From positions 47,684 to 111,683 of the forward strand of contig JAXGGA010002942.1 in assembly GCA_038373865.1 (NCBI GenBank): a stretch of 64,000 bases of DNA, written 5' to 3'. Numbering within the stretch: the first letter of the stretch is position 1; each line of letters begins with the position of its first letter. The translations under genes and the position numbers were made by a program. Source of the DNA: Uloborus plumipes (taxonomy: Eukaryota > Arthropoda > Arachnida > Araneae > Uloboridae). The notes beneath the pieces are model-generated. The model ran no database searches. It saw only the letters and a program-made list of their open reading frames with translations, and had not been told where the DNA came from. This document shows positions 48,931 to 63,922 of this stretch, in pieces.

Positions 48931-50060
48931 ATACTTCATTCGGCATTTCGGTTAATGTGATTTTTCAAAGAATCCTCTTTCCGGGCTTTTTGCCCTTCTT
49001 CTCCATCTTTGTGGCTTTCGACTGTGCATTTTCATCATGTGAGGTACTCACGTGGCAAAGAGTAAATGTAGTCTCATCGAACAAGATGATTTTTTGAAAA
49101 AAGTATATCAAAAACACTGAATTCGTTTTCTGATGTTGTTTGCTTTAATTCATCACTTATTAGTTGAAACATTTTCAACCAGCATAATATCGGTCAAAGA
49201 TATTTTTACCATGCAGTTCATTCCAACAAGCTTTCAGCTCAAGTAGTCATGATTTTGTGGGCCGATTACTGTTTCTGTTGAGGTTTCCACCGAACTCAAT
49301 ACATATTTCTATTTTACGAACTATTCATAATTTTACGACCATTTTTCTTTAGTCCCTAAGGTTATATAATAAGGCTTAAAAATTTTCACCAGTAAGCATG
49401 ATGTTTTAACATAGTATATTTTTTTGAAATATAAAATTGATTAATTCCACTTCTTTGGAACATATGAAATTAAAAAATTTTAATACATGATTTTTACTTG
49501 AGTCGTTCAAGCAAATTAAGATTGAGTCGTTAAAGCAAAACAGAGAATCTTGTTCATAACGAGACTATGGTGGTTCTTTTCAAAAATTAAAAAAAAGTTA
49601 ATATTTATAAGTTTTAATTCAAAATTTAATCCTCATTCTTGTCGCAATGTTGACATACAATTAGTTTATATAGCTGGTGCGTAGCGGCGAGTAAGCGATT
49701 GAAAGAATAAAAGCACATCAATAGAATTTCACAATTTCGAAGAAAATGCTCCAAATTTTAACAATTCATCAACAATCATTCAAGAAATAGAACTACGCAT
49801 TTTTTTGTGTGTTGTAGTATTTGAGTAAAACATTAATCAGCTAAATGCAGTATGACGTAAACTCTTAGTTTTCTATAATGTGTGTATGTGTGTGTGTGTT
49901 TAAGAGATGTGTCACTTTTGTTAACATTGAGTGATTTATAAAAGCGTCTGAACTTGTTGAAATTTTTAAAAATACGTATAAATAATAATTTAGACTATCT
50001 TTGAACTAACCAGTAGATGAAATAGTAAAGAGATGATTATAATTTAATTACAATTACTAA
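48931..50060. other. Gene-free AT-rich stretch
   Basis: Contains a short (GT)n tract at 49879-49899. No gene is recognised. Confidence 0.5.
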
Positions 50061-50079
50061 TAATATAATTACTTTTGTA

Positions 50080-50480
50080 AAATGCTTTTGAAAACGTTCC
50101 TACCGGAAACTATTTTAAAAACCTTTGATATACCGCTGAGGTCGCTCAATTTTCGCCGTTTAGTCAACAGTTGCCATTGTTTTGGCTTTCGGGAAGAAAG
50201 ATCATTACGCTCATTTTTAATGGTTGTCATCAACCCAAACGAGCAATCAAGCCATTGCACAACACACTTCAACTAAAACTTTTTTTTTTTTTTACAAAAG
50301 GTAGCTCATTATGCACGAACAATTTCTATTTACTTTAAAGAAAATTGAATGCATCACTAGTTCATGAGAATCCTTTTGAAGGGCCGCAATTCACTTTTAA
50401 TCTTAGTTTATTTCAACGGTTGTTTTGGCTTCCGAGTGGCTTTCATCGAGGAAACGTTTACACTTGATTGCTCGGAAAGA
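50080..50480. other. Complex stretch with distant inverted motif
   Basis: CGAGCAATCAAG at about 50240 and its complement CTTGATTGCTCG at about 50463 are 220 bp apart. A TTGTTTTGGCTT phrase occurs near both (about 50177 and 50421). This may be an old duplicated or inverted element. Overlapping ORFs on both strands (50069-50276) have no known domain. Confidence 0.3.
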
Positions 50481-50682
50481 TGCCCTTCTATCAAAAATGA
50501 TAAGTGCATTTTTTGAGCAATATCCTGTGAATTATACGAAATCATTAGGATGCTGAATGAATGCATTGTATGCGGAAGCCAAGGGTTTATATTATATGCA
50601 CTCGTATTGCGGCATATCTTTCGTTTGAGAGCTACAATCTCAACAAATGAATTTAACGTTTAGCTGAAAAACGAAATATTAG

Positions 50683-50960
50683 CTACCCACCTTGTCTAGT
50701 GGGCAGAGAAGTTTGACCGGACGCGGAGGTTCCGGGTTCGAATCCCGGCCCGGGCATGGATGTACTTTCTCGCATCTGTCCTTTCCTTGTGTGAAAAAGT
50801 TGTTTTTCTATGAAAGGTTTGCCTACCCTATAAACGGGTCCTTAAGGCATATGTGTATTGTGGAAGCCGGACTTTACACCAAATTACGATACAGTTGGAG
50901 AAGTTAAGCGGTGCATCCCCAAGTTGCCAGCCTAGCTGGCACACGACAACAACAACAACG
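50683..50960 (+). mobile_element. tRNA-derived SINE with (AAC)n tail
   Basis: The head carries a tRNA-like A box (TTGTCTAGTGGGCAGAGAAG) and a perfect B box, GGTTCGAATCC, in CCGGGTTCGAATCCCGG, which forms a TPsiC-like stem. A ~190 bp non-tRNA body follows (GTGGAAGCCGGACTTTACAC, AGTTAAGCGGTGCATCCCC), and the element ends in (ACA)n at 50944-50959. The pol III promoter, body and simple tail together define a SINE. It is not a functional tRNA, since the acceptor stem does not close. The 71-codon ORF at 50692-50907 is accidental. Confidence 0.85.
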
Positions 50961-51103
50961 ATAGAGCTTCTTTTTAAGGTATGCTATTTAAGAATTAGCT
51001 GTATCTAGTCTACTAGAAGAGTATACTAGTATATACTAGAAAAGTTTATGGCATCGCAATTCCCTAGAGTTTCTTTAGTAGTACTGCAGCTTGGTTTTAA
51101 GTG

Positions 51104-51477
51104 CACTGCAAAAAATAAACTGCTGTTTTTATAGTATAATACTGGCAGCAGAGGTTCCATTTCAAAACTGTAAAATGCACAGTAATAAACAGTAAAATTG
51201 AGAGTTCTACAGTTTATTACTGTTAAGCAGCAATTTTGCAGTTTATTTCCATAATTTTACAGTTTATTACCACAAAAAAAACTAGCGGTATTATACTGTA
51301 AAAGCAACAGTATAATACTGACAGCAAAGTTTCCAGCTTAAAACTGTAAAATGCACAGTAACAAACTATAAAATAAACAGTTTTGCAGTTTATTACTGTA
51401 AAATTAGCAATTTGCAATTTGTTACTATAAAATTAGCTGTATTATACTGTAAAAAAACGTCTATTTCTTTCAGCGTG
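51104..51477 (-). mobile_element. CACTG-family MITE, copy 5 (dimer, reverse orientation, ~374 bp)
   Basis: It starts CACTGCAAAAAATAAACTG and runs through CAGTATAATACTGGCAGCAG modules in the opposite order to copies 1-4. It ends with a CAGCGTG-like terminus before TA. The left flank is TG, so one duplication has decayed. Confidence 0.85.
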
Positions 51478-51578
51478 TACATGAGAGTCATTTATAATGA
51501 CAGCCCGACGCAAGGGAAGCTAGGGTATTCAACAACAATGGAGCGTGGACGGAGAAAGTGCCCGGGAACGACTTTAAT

Positions 51579-52176
51579 GGGTCATTCCATAGAAATGTCA
51601 ACCTCAGCAGAAGAAAAAAAAATACCGAAATGAAAAAAGTATCAATAAATAAATAAATAAATAAAAATCATACAGCATAAGAAGTTAAAACAAATTGAAG
51701 AACTATTGTAATTATCACTGAGATTAGCCATAATAAATAGTTTGTAATGTGTCTACTGCATGTTATTCGATGGTTACGTTAGTCACACGCCATCTTGAGT
51801 AAAAGTGACACTTAAGAATAAAAAAAAACAAAGATTAAATAGATGTTTTTTATGTTTTTAAAAGCCAACTTTGCACATTTTTCAAATATATCATTAAATT
51901 TTTAACACTTGCATAACTTTGAGAAATTTTTGCCTCACAGCATGAGCATTCATTTTCAGGGTTGCAAAAATGTTACGTTAGTCACACTGCTATTTTGGTT
52001 GAAAAAATATCTACTGTCAGTAATTTTGTTTCAAATGCTTAGCAGAAATGATACATAGATACCATGTACATTGTAAATCCACCAGCATAACTAAAAAATA
52101 TATTTTATCCTTTAAGTTTCAAGTAAAAACAGTTACAAAATTAGCTCTGAATGTTACGTTAGTCACTATGGAATGA
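51579..52176. mobile_element. Putative MITE with TCATTCCATAG inverted ends and internal repeats
   Basis: TCATTCCATAG at 51582-51592 and CTATGGAATGA at 52166-52176 are perfect inverted copies. Inside, GTTACGTTAGTCAC occurs three times (51773, 51972, 52153), spaced 199 and 181 bp, suggesting a diverged ~190 bp tandem array. It has no coding sequence. Target duplication could not be defined. Confidence 0.55.
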
Positions 52177-52262
52177 TTCTAATGCGAATTCTATGAAGCC
52201 ATTTTTCTAAACCGAATGAGACTAGGGGGCCCATGGCATTATCCAGAAATTTTTATAGCATA

Positions 52263-52637
52263 CGCTGCAAGAAAGGAACTGTTGTTTTTACAGTATAATA
52301 CTGGCAGCCGAGGTTCCCATTTAAAACTGTAAAATGCACAGTAATCAAATGTGAGACCATCAATTTTAGTTTCTAACTGTAAAGTTAGAAATTTTAGCTT
52401 ATTGCCGTAAAATTTAGCTGTATTATACTATAAAAATAATAGTATAATGCTAACAACAGAGGTTCCAGTTAAAACTGTAAAATGCACGGAAATAAACTGT
52501 AAAATTTCTAACTCTAGGGTTTATTACTGCAAAATAGCATTTTTAGTTTATTACTGTAAAATTAGCAATTTTTAGTTTATTACTATAAAATTAGCTGTAT
52601 TATACTGTAAAAACACCGTCAATTTTTTTTTTCAGTG
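52263..52637 (-). mobile_element. CACTG-family MITE, copy 6 (dimer, reverse orientation, 375 bp)
   Basis: It begins CGCTGCAAGAAAGGAACTG (one substitution from CACTG) and ends with a T-run and CAGTG. TA flanks both sides (52261-52262, 52638-52639). The orientation is opposite to copies 1-4 and 7. Confidence 0.87.
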
Positions 52638-52639
52638 TA

Positions 52640-54135
52640 GAGCTGTATTCTATGTATAAAACATTTTTAAAAGAAGCTGAATGGATACTTTCTCAGAATT
52701 TTTTAAATCTTTAATACGTTTACCATTCAAAGCTTTATCAAAGAGACCATCAATCTGAAAATGTAAATGGTTCCTTTGTTGTATATTTGTTTTTCTAATT
52801 CCGGATCTTTCATTTGCCGGTCTAGGACTGGGGTAAGGAACTTAATTTTTATTAAGTATTTTCCTGTTATGAAGATAATGCTGCTGATAGAAAAATTTCT
52901 TTTAATACGTGGAAAGAAAGTCATCAATATAAGTGATTTTGTCATTAATATCAATATCAACGTATAAATAAAATAATTTCCATTAATTCTAAATCCGCGA
53001 GCAATAACGGCTAGAGCTAACACTTTTAATTAGTTTTTAAAATGCTAAATTAATCTCATCATGCTAATGAAAATATAAAAAGTAAATGAAAAAAAGGAAT
53101 AAATGAAAATCAACTATTTTCAGCTGTTTTCCATTTGTTTTACTAATAATAAGTTAACAGTCTCATACTTAAGATAAGTGGAACTACTGATTGAAATCTC
53201 TCCATGTAACGTTTTGATTTATGTGTAGAATTAATGTCATCGTGGAGTTAAATTATTATTTTATAAATTTGGAAATAAAAATTTATGTAATTTAAATTAG
53301 GCGGAATTATCAGAAAATGACCGTTTTTAATGTGTCATTATTTATTTCTCCGAAGTCATTCTACGTAATTGAATCAATAACAGAGTTATTTCCAAATTTC
53401 GGCTCATTTTTAGTTTGAAAACTTTCAGGTCGAATTAAAAACTCATTTGCGATTTAGCTTAACTCAAGATCACTGGCCATGTTTTAATGATAAAGAAAAC
53501 AGTAGTTGTCATTATTATAAAAAAATAATTGCTGATTGAAAGAAACTAATACTAATTCAAGAACTTATGTAAAAATGAAAAAAATAGCGGACAACTTTTA
53601 CTATAATCGAAATGAAATTAGCGAAAAAATTAATAGAAAAATAATTGTGTACATTTATTTTTGTCTTAACCTGATTACACATCTCAAGATATAGTGCTAT
53701 TTAGGTATTTGTCTTGCACTCGGCTTTGAAAGAAAATTGATTAATTAGGACTCTGCCGAAATATCACTTTTTTCTTTTTGAGTAATTTCTATTTGAGGCT
53801 TAAATTGAACGTGCTCTCTGTACAAGGTGAGGTAAAAATTGAAAATGTTATTCCTTTATATTTAATACTATTAATACTAAAGGCTAAACTATATTATATG
53901 TTGATGAATTATATATACAATATTATATGCCTGTAAACTTAGCGGATATTCAATAGTTTTGAAAATCAGAGGGGAAAAAAACAGTTAGAGTATCTCTTTT
54001 CAGTTTGATTAACTCTAAAAGCGTATTTTTTAGTTTTTTTCAACTATAATTTAAATTATTTTCCTTTTGTTTTCATTCTTTTTTTTTAACTATCTGCTTT
54101 AAATCCTTTTTGTTTTTGGAAAATCTTACTAAGAG
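52640..54135. other. Gene-free AT-rich stretch
   Basis: No gene or element is recognised. The overlapping ORFs at 52727-53023 are on opposite strands and carry no domain. Confidence 0.5.
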
Positions 54136-54140
54136 TATTT

Positions 54141-54554
54141 TTAGTTAAATAAACAATAGTCTTTTGAAGCACATTTCATTTCAGCGATACTAATGAAAGT
54201 CGTTTTCCATACAAAAAAATCTTTCGAAGCTTCAATGGCTCGATGGATGATGGTTGAGAAGTATCGCACCGAAATTTCCCTGAGCGTGACAAGAATGCAT
54301 CTTTTCTTTCCAGACAGACTATCTTTACAAAAGTTTGTCAGCATTTGTAACGGAAACCGAGCGAGAAAAAGAAACATCTGTGCCCATCCAAACTTTTCGG
54401 GAGTTTGGAAAATAGTGCAGAAATATGCGCCGCGAGTTTTCTGAGTAGAATTCGTCTCAGAAAAGAAGTTCAAAAAACATCGGCATAAATAATCGAACAG
54501 AACAAACGTAAGAAAAGTGTCAAACTCTGCCGCTTCAAGAGAAATAAAGAACAA
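54141..54554 (-). CDS. Orphan ORF of 137 codons, doubtful gene
   Basis: This is the longest minus-strand ORF not explained by a repeat or by the Lim1 exon. It lies in a patch of more balanced composition. The predicted peptide is rich in Phe, Leu and Cys and contains no domain, signal peptide or motif that I recognise. The opposite strand is also open for 83 codons (54193-54444), which argues that local composition rather than selection keeps frames open. It could equally be an exon with unseen splice partners or a conserved non-coding element. It begins with ATG near poly-A-rich DNA and ends in an AT-rich context. I rate a real protein as unlikely. Confidence 0.15.
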   Translation of the reverse strand: MFFISLEAAEFDTFLTFVLFDYLCRCFLNFFSETNSTQKTRGAYFCTIFQTPEKFGWAQMFLFLARFPLQMLTNFCKDSLSGKKRCILVTLREISVRYFSTIIHRAIEASKDFFVWKTTFISIAEMKCASKDYCLFN

Positions 54555-57951
<3,397 letters not shown>

Positions 57952-57954
57952 TAT

Positions 57955-58378
57955 AATATATAATATATATACATATATAAGAAAGCTTAGGTTTCATATT
58001 TTTCTCCTTAGATTTGCAGGCTCGTTTTGCACTGAAATTCAAAATCTATAAGCACTTAACAATGGCTATGAAACCTTTGTCAACATCCTGAAAATTCTTT
58101 TAAAAATTGTTTATTGAATTTTGAAGCTATTTTACATTTAGAAGTTATTGTGTAAATTGAGGCCACATAGACCTACAGAACCGGTCCCCCTTTTTCTGTA
58201 TAAGATAATAAAAACTCCGTAGGTCATTATTGAATCGTCACCAGAAAGCCTAACTGATGAGAAAGAGTTATCAACAAACAGTTTGTTGTCAACAAGTCAA
58301 ATTTTAGCAACAGTTGTTTATGTTTATTGCTCTGTTTTGCTGCTTATAATTATACGAAACTCCTACAGTTGTTGATGC
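57955..58378. other. Gene-free AT-rich stretch
   Basis: The AT-repeat remainder continues to about 57980. Otherwise no feature is seen. Confidence 0.5.
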
Positions 58379-58382
58379 TTAA

Positions 58383-58949
58383 CCTGTTAACCGGGGAATT
58401 AGCTATTGTTCAACTCGTTTCACAATGGGGACTTTTTTTTCGCAGCGATAAGTAATATCACACCTCAAATAATAAAAGAATATCGTTTTTAACTTATGAT
58501 TTTTATTTATTTTGATAAAATATTTTATATTTTTAGTCATATTTTGTAGAAAATAAAAAGTACTTAAGTCATAAATTTATTACCAATAAAAATATGTAAA
58601 ACACTAAATTCACAATAAGAATATTCAAATCAGAAAGTTATTACTAACATGTAAGATACTGAAATGCAGACTAAAATGAATCCAAATTGTGGCAGCTCGA
58701 AGGATAGATCATGCAGCTCCCGTTTTCCCGTTAATAGCGCTCAAGTTACAGATTACAAGAACATGAAAATTCATGACGCATCGACAATATGATGGCATAT
58801 ATATAACCACTCTAAGATTTAATAGATAAGAACAAAGTAGAACGTGATGGAATCAATATATTACGATTAATTTCCATGACGAAAAATTTCGTCATGCCCA
58901 TTGCTGTAGGCTTTTGTGTATGACGAAATATTTCGTCAGGTTAAACAGG
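58383..58949. mobile_element. piggyBac-like MITE, 567 bp, TTAA duplications
   Basis: CCTGTTAACC at the left and GGTTAAACAGG at the right are inverted copies with one indel. TTAA flanks both sides (58379-58382, 58950-58953), the fixed piggyBac target. Subterminal palindromes ATGACGAAAAATTTCGTCAT (about 58877) and TGACGAAATATTTCGTCA (58921-58938) lie near the right end. The interior is AT-rich and non-coding. The ends are short, so assignment to piggyBac rests mainly on the TTAA duplication. Confidence 0.6.
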
Positions 58950-58953
58950 TTAA

Positions 58954-59265
58954 ATAGCCTTTTACTATATGAAAAAATGCAGTACTTTTTACAGCAACAT
59001 TTACTTTTCACAACAACATTTTTTGAATTCCCCACAGCCTTAAACTTGTTAAAAAGCACTTCTGGCTGTGAAATCAGGCGACGCGTACGTGAATTCGTTT
59101 TTCTCACCTGCCCGCAAAAAGCATATATAACGCAGAGCATACAAACCCAGAAGAATGGGTGTTTATTTACATTTTTTTAAATTACTACTCCTCTGTCTGT
59201 AAAGTAGTTTCATTAATTTTTATCTTAAAATCATTGATTTTTTACTTAAAATCATTGATTTTTAT
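58954..59265. other. Gene-free stretch
   Basis: Contains a short tandem repeat, TTAAAATCATTGATTTTT twice at about 59225-59262, just before the MITE. No gene is recognised. Confidence 0.5.
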
Positions 59266-59270
59266 TTTTA

Positions 59271-59644
59271 AAAATGCATCTTGTTTTTATAGTATGATAC
59301 AGCTAATTTTATAGTAATTAACTGTAAAAATTGCTAATTTTACAGTACTAAACTATAAAACCGCCAATTTTATAGTAATAAACTGTAAAAGTGTTAATGT
59401 TACAGTTTATTACCGTGCATTTTACAGTTTTAAACTGGAACCTTTCCTGCCAGTAATATACCATTGTTTTTACCAGTGTTTTTACAGCTAAATTTTACAG
59501 CAATAAACTGTAAAATTGCTAACTTTACAGTAACAAACTGTAAAATTGCTAATTTTACAGTTTATTAATATGTATTTCAGTTTTAAATTGGAACCTTGGC
59601 TGCCAATATTATCCTCTAAAAACAACAGTTAATTTTTTGCAATG
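59271..59644 (+). mobile_element. CACTG-family MITE, copy 7 (dimer, left end eroded)
   Basis: The first bases are lost, with the match starting at ATGCATCTTGTTTTTATAG. The right end TTTTTTGCAATG precedes TA. Two head-to-tail modules are clear, with long runs of TTTTACAGTAACAAACTGTAAAATT. Confidence 0.82.
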
Positions 59645-59645
59645 T

Positions 59646-61979
59646 AGTTAATGAAATGTGAAAAACTAGTAACGTCACAAGAAACGACGGAAATGCACAT
59701 AAGTAAGTAGAATTTCTCAAATTGAAATTCTACATGCTTGCAAAAATGCTATTTTGCTAATAATTTACATTTTTTTTAAAGATTTTTCACTAAGAACAAC
59801 CATTCACCTAAATCTCTTGCCTATTTTCTTCCTTAAAAGAGATTGCTGTTTTATTGGTAACAAGGAAGGAAAAAAATAAATGAGAGTTGAATACTATTAA
59901 TATTTGCCCTTACGTAATAGTTTACTTCCATGCTACAATAGTCGGTTTAAAAGTCTATTTTGGGACATTGTGTGTATGTATTGTTCTTATTTTCTAAACT
60001 TCTTTGATATTGATTTGGGACTTTATTTAGGGATTTTTTTAATACAGTTGTAGTTTTGCAGAAGATTGTTTTGTTTTATACGTACCTAATGGTAAGTTGA
60101 TGGCTTCTGAACATTTTCTTGAGTTCTTCATTTCTTGAGTGTAGTTCAAAGAAACTTTCTTATTGTGTGGAAAGGGGTTTTTAAAAACAATTTCTTGAGG
60201 TATTTTATTTATTTATTTATTTATTTTTAATTGTTTGTTGCTTTTTCTAGAAATTAAGAACTTTGAAATTAAAAAAGATGGATCTGAAGTATGTCAATGG
60301 ACAATTTAACTGATTTTTGCTTATAACTTTTTTTGTTGAACAAAACATAAAAAAATGAAAATGTATTTAGGAAGCTCTGAATTTTCAATTATTTTCTGTA
60401 AAATACAGCATTTAGAATTATTTATTTCTTGTATTAAATGCTTTGAATTATCATCGTAAATGCTATTGATAAATGTTTTTTTAATTTCTCAGAAAATACT
60501 CTAAAAATGATCAAATAAAAACTATCATTGATAAAAAAAAATACAACCAAAAGTTCCTTCTAAAACCTACGATTTCTCTTCCAAAACAAACCCTTCAGTT
60601 TCGACCAAAGTTGCAAAGGAATTTTTTTATAGTAATGCCCGTTTTATTCATTTAATAGTTCGAAACTTTTAAAATTTGAGCAAAACTAATTTGAGTAGCA
60701 CTCATTCCTGTAACTAAAGAAGAAAAGCGATATTCCAGACTTTGTTTTTCTTCAATTAATCATCTACATTATTTTCTTATTTTCTGTTTTTTGTATTCAG
60801 GGAAAACTTTATGAGGAATGTGACTGAAGTGTATGCTTTGATAATTATATCATTTTATGTTGGTCATTTTTAGCATCAATTTTGTTTTCGTTTTTTAAAA
60901 TTTATTTTTAATTTACATATTTATTTATCTTTTATTTATATATTTATTGATTTATTTTGTCCTTGTAATAACACATATGATAAGAAGCTCTATTACGTAC
61001 TTTTTATAGTGTTCTCTATTCCACATTCGTGATTTGTGTAACAAAAATGTCTTCCTGCCTGAAGCTAAAGTATCTTTTTATCTAAGACCCTGATAAAAAA
61101 AAAAACTCAAAGCAGTGGAAATAGCATTGCAATGATCAACGAAAATTAAGTGGACTGAGATGCCCCATTTTTGAAACACTGTGTATATTTTTCCCCTGAT
61201 TTTTCATAATAGAGGAAAACAGTTATTCAAATTCTCTGAGTCAAAACTTTTCTCAGCACAGAGTAAACCACTGTACTCCGAAACGTAGTGGATAGAGCAA
61301 ATTTTAGGGAATTGCTTAAAAATATGAGAAGAAGTTTACAATATTCTTCATAATAAGGCATTTAAGGCCCGGAAGGTCGGGCTTGCCTGAAAGTAAAACA
61401 GGAGCTCGCCCTTGTGTGATTTCCTTTTTGTGTTGTCAATTGTATTGTTACTGTGTTGTCATTTATACTAATTAAAAAAAAGTCACAAAAGAAAACGTCA
61501 TTGGCATCATATGCAAAAACAGAGATGAGGTGCCTACCGCGCAGTCGTCCTGTTTAAAGTGAGTGAGAAAATGTTCCCTAGTGAAAACCTGAATTCATCA
61601 TGAAGAATTAAAACATTAAAAACTAAAGAAATGCGTACGAATTTTATTTATTTATTTATTGATAGAATCTCGAACACAATAAATTAAATGAACTCAAGCT
61701 GCTAAATGGTGAAAGGTTATAAGGTTTCATTTATAAAAATCAAAGCCGTCTGAAAAGGAGGCAAGTGAAAGTGGCGGTCACAACAAGTACTCTGAAATGA
61801 GAGGGCGCCTCGTAACGAATTTTAACTGCATAACTGGTTTGCTTTGAATGTCATCAGTTTTTTAAAAGTTAAGGTATTCAAAATATAAATAATAGATGCG
61901 TTTTTTCCCTGTATTTTAAATGATCAAAGTAATATTTAGCTCTAAGCAGCACTTCCTTCCTTCTCTCCCTTTCTTTTCC

Positions 61980-61980
<1 letters not shown>
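59646..61980. other. Gene-free AT-rich stretch
   Basis: Contains ATTT-type low-complexity sequence at 60208-60228 and 60890-60955. No gene or element is recognised. Confidence 0.55.

Positions 61981-62008
<28 letters not shown>
61981..62008. repeat. A(28) homopolymer
   Basis: An uninterrupted poly-A run. No retroelement body was recognised directly upstream. Confidence 0.97.
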
Positions 62009-62012
<4 letters not shown>

Positions 62013-62168
62013 GAAAACCAAACTAAAACTTCTGAATAGAGAGCTCTTAACTTTTAAAAATCAGCTTTTCTTATAAACATTGGAGGGGCGGGGGGAGTAT
62101 ATTCGACCCCATGCACAACCAGCATGCCTTAGAACGCTCCTGATAAAAATCATTTCACCCCATAGATC

Positions 62169-62540
62169 AGTGGTCGGCAACCTAAACTGACTGAAGATCT
62201 TCTTTCCAAGTTTGGTATAAATAAGAGATCGACTTGAGGGAGGGGGCTAAGATGCACTACGGATGTGTTGCCAACACGGTAGAATTTATACTATGCTGAC
62301 TTCAAATTGAAGGTGTTCTCTTTTTAAAAAAGACTCAGGTACTTCTTAGTCGGTTGCATTATGCAAGTATATTGTGTGCTTTCAAGAGGGATAAAAAAGG
62401 TGACCACGAAAATTTTCAGTGATTAAAAAGTTTTTAAACTTTCCAAGTAAATTTTAATTCAGACGTAGAACTTAATTTTGCTGCAGATATTACTGTTCGA
62501 GATCGACCGGTCGATCGAGATCGATAGATTGCCAATCTGA
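62169..62540. mobile_element. Decayed hAT-like element
   Basis: CAGTGGTCGGCAACCTAAAC is a typical hAT left terminus. Near the right side, GATCGACCGGTCGATCGAGA and GATTGCCAATCTG resemble the subterminal palindrome and the degraded inverse end. No 8 bp duplication is recognisable. Confidence 0.45.
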
Positions 62541-62559
62541 TCACAATGGCCATAAACTG

Positions 62560-62850
62560 ATCACAACAGAGAAGACATTCCCAGTGCCCACAGGAGAGTC
62601 CCTGCCAAATCTGGCAGTCCCCTGCCCCGGCGGGAGTGTGCGTGTTCTGCAAGGTCTGTCAGCCAAGCCCATCCGCACGCTGTGAGCCATGGCCGCAGAT
62701 CTGCTGCATGGACAAACCTCCGAGTTTCCGAGTCGCGTGCCCGCGTCCGTCCGTCCGTGACGCGCGCCCTGGACGGTCCCTAATTACTCTATCTGCGGTC
62801 TGCATGGGGGCTTGGAGCGTAATGCCGCGCTCCCGTTAAGACCCCGAGTG
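62560..62850. promoter_or_regulatory. CpG-rich block of unknown function
   Basis: About 290 bp are strongly enriched in G+C and CpG (GTGCCCGCGTCCGTCCGTCC, GACGCGCGCCCTGGACGG), with TAATTACTCTATCTGC (homeodomain and GATA-like sites) at about 62781. It carries no convincing coding frame on either strand. It lies some 26 kb upstream of the Lim1 promoter candidate and could be a distal enhancer or the promoter of another transcript. Confidence 0.35.
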
Positions 62851-63004
62851 TTTAAAATCTCCCGAATTGGACGCCTTTTGTTAAATTAGCATGGACAGCC
62901 CGCTGCGAACTTTTACGGAAGAGCAATCTTATAGTGCTTCTTATTTTCCTGGGCGAAGGAAAATTCTCGTAGTTATTAGGTGAAGCTTATGAGTGGGAGC
63001 ATTG

Positions 63005-63920
63005 TACCCAGTAGCGGATCACCCAATAGGCGCATGAGGCGTGAGCCTGGGGCCTCCAGCAAAGCAGGGGGCCTCGGAACCGCAGAGTGCCAAATTTTTA
63101 AAATCAAAATAGTTGGATTTGAGAATTTGTTATGGAAAATCACGAGTTTTAGTGGGAGGTGCTCAAAACTCAAATTAGCAATTAACCAGGGATTTTAAGC
63201 ATAGTGTGAAGGCCCTGATTGTTGCCAATTAATTGGGCCCTGCAATTAAGCTATTATTATCTAACTAATAGGAAGGCAAAAGGCCCAAAATAATTTGGAG
63301 GCCCCCTGAAGATTTAAAGGCAAAATGCAGTGGCTGATTTACAGGTTTGGGGGCCCGTCAAACTACAGTTTGCTGCCCCCCTTCGGGGCCCCTATGGTCA
63401 TGGGGGCCCTCACAGCTGCGAAATGATCAGGCCAATACCGGCAGAATTAATAAAGGTTCTCGTTTAAGGAAGTTTTTTTCCAATTAGCAAATAGTTAGTT
63501 TGAAATTATTTTTCTTAAAATACACGTATTGTTTGCATAGCTTTAATGCGTAAGCCTTTAAAAATAAGGCCAAAAACTCAGACCTACTAATAGTGAGGTC
63601 CTAGGCCCACAATACTTTGGAGGCCTCCTGAAGATTCAACGACAGAATGCAGTGGCTGATTTACAGATAAGGGGGCCCGTCAAATTGCATTTTTGGGGCC
63701 CCATTGTATATCAGCACTATGTAAATCATTTATCATATTCATTTTTTGCTTCCCCTTTGGGCCCATGAGGGTTATTGGGGACTCTCACAGTTGCGACAGG
63801 CCGCCAGGGTCAATCCTATTCAAGCAAAATGAATAAAGACTCGTTTAAGGAAATTTTCAATAAACCGTTTTTTTTTTTTTTTTTTTCCTTAAAAATGCAC
63901 GTATTTTTAGTATAGCTTCA
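63005..63920. mobile_element. hAT-like remnant with two ~325-bp tandem units
   Basis: CAGTAGCGGATCACCC at 63009 resembles a hAT end. GCAGTGGCTGATTTACAG, with surrounding GGAGGCC(C/T)CCTGAAGATT and GGGGGCCCGTCAAA phrases, occurs at about 63328 and 63650. TTTAAGGAA(G/A)TTTT followed by ACACGTATT/GCACGTATT also recurs in both units. The block is thus a tandem duplication inside or next to a transposon remnant. It is non-coding. Confidence 0.6.
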
Positions 63921-63922
63921 AT

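Noticed and set aside
50692..50770. Functional tRNA gene
   Set aside because: A and B boxes are good but the acceptor stem does not close and a SINE body and tail follow.
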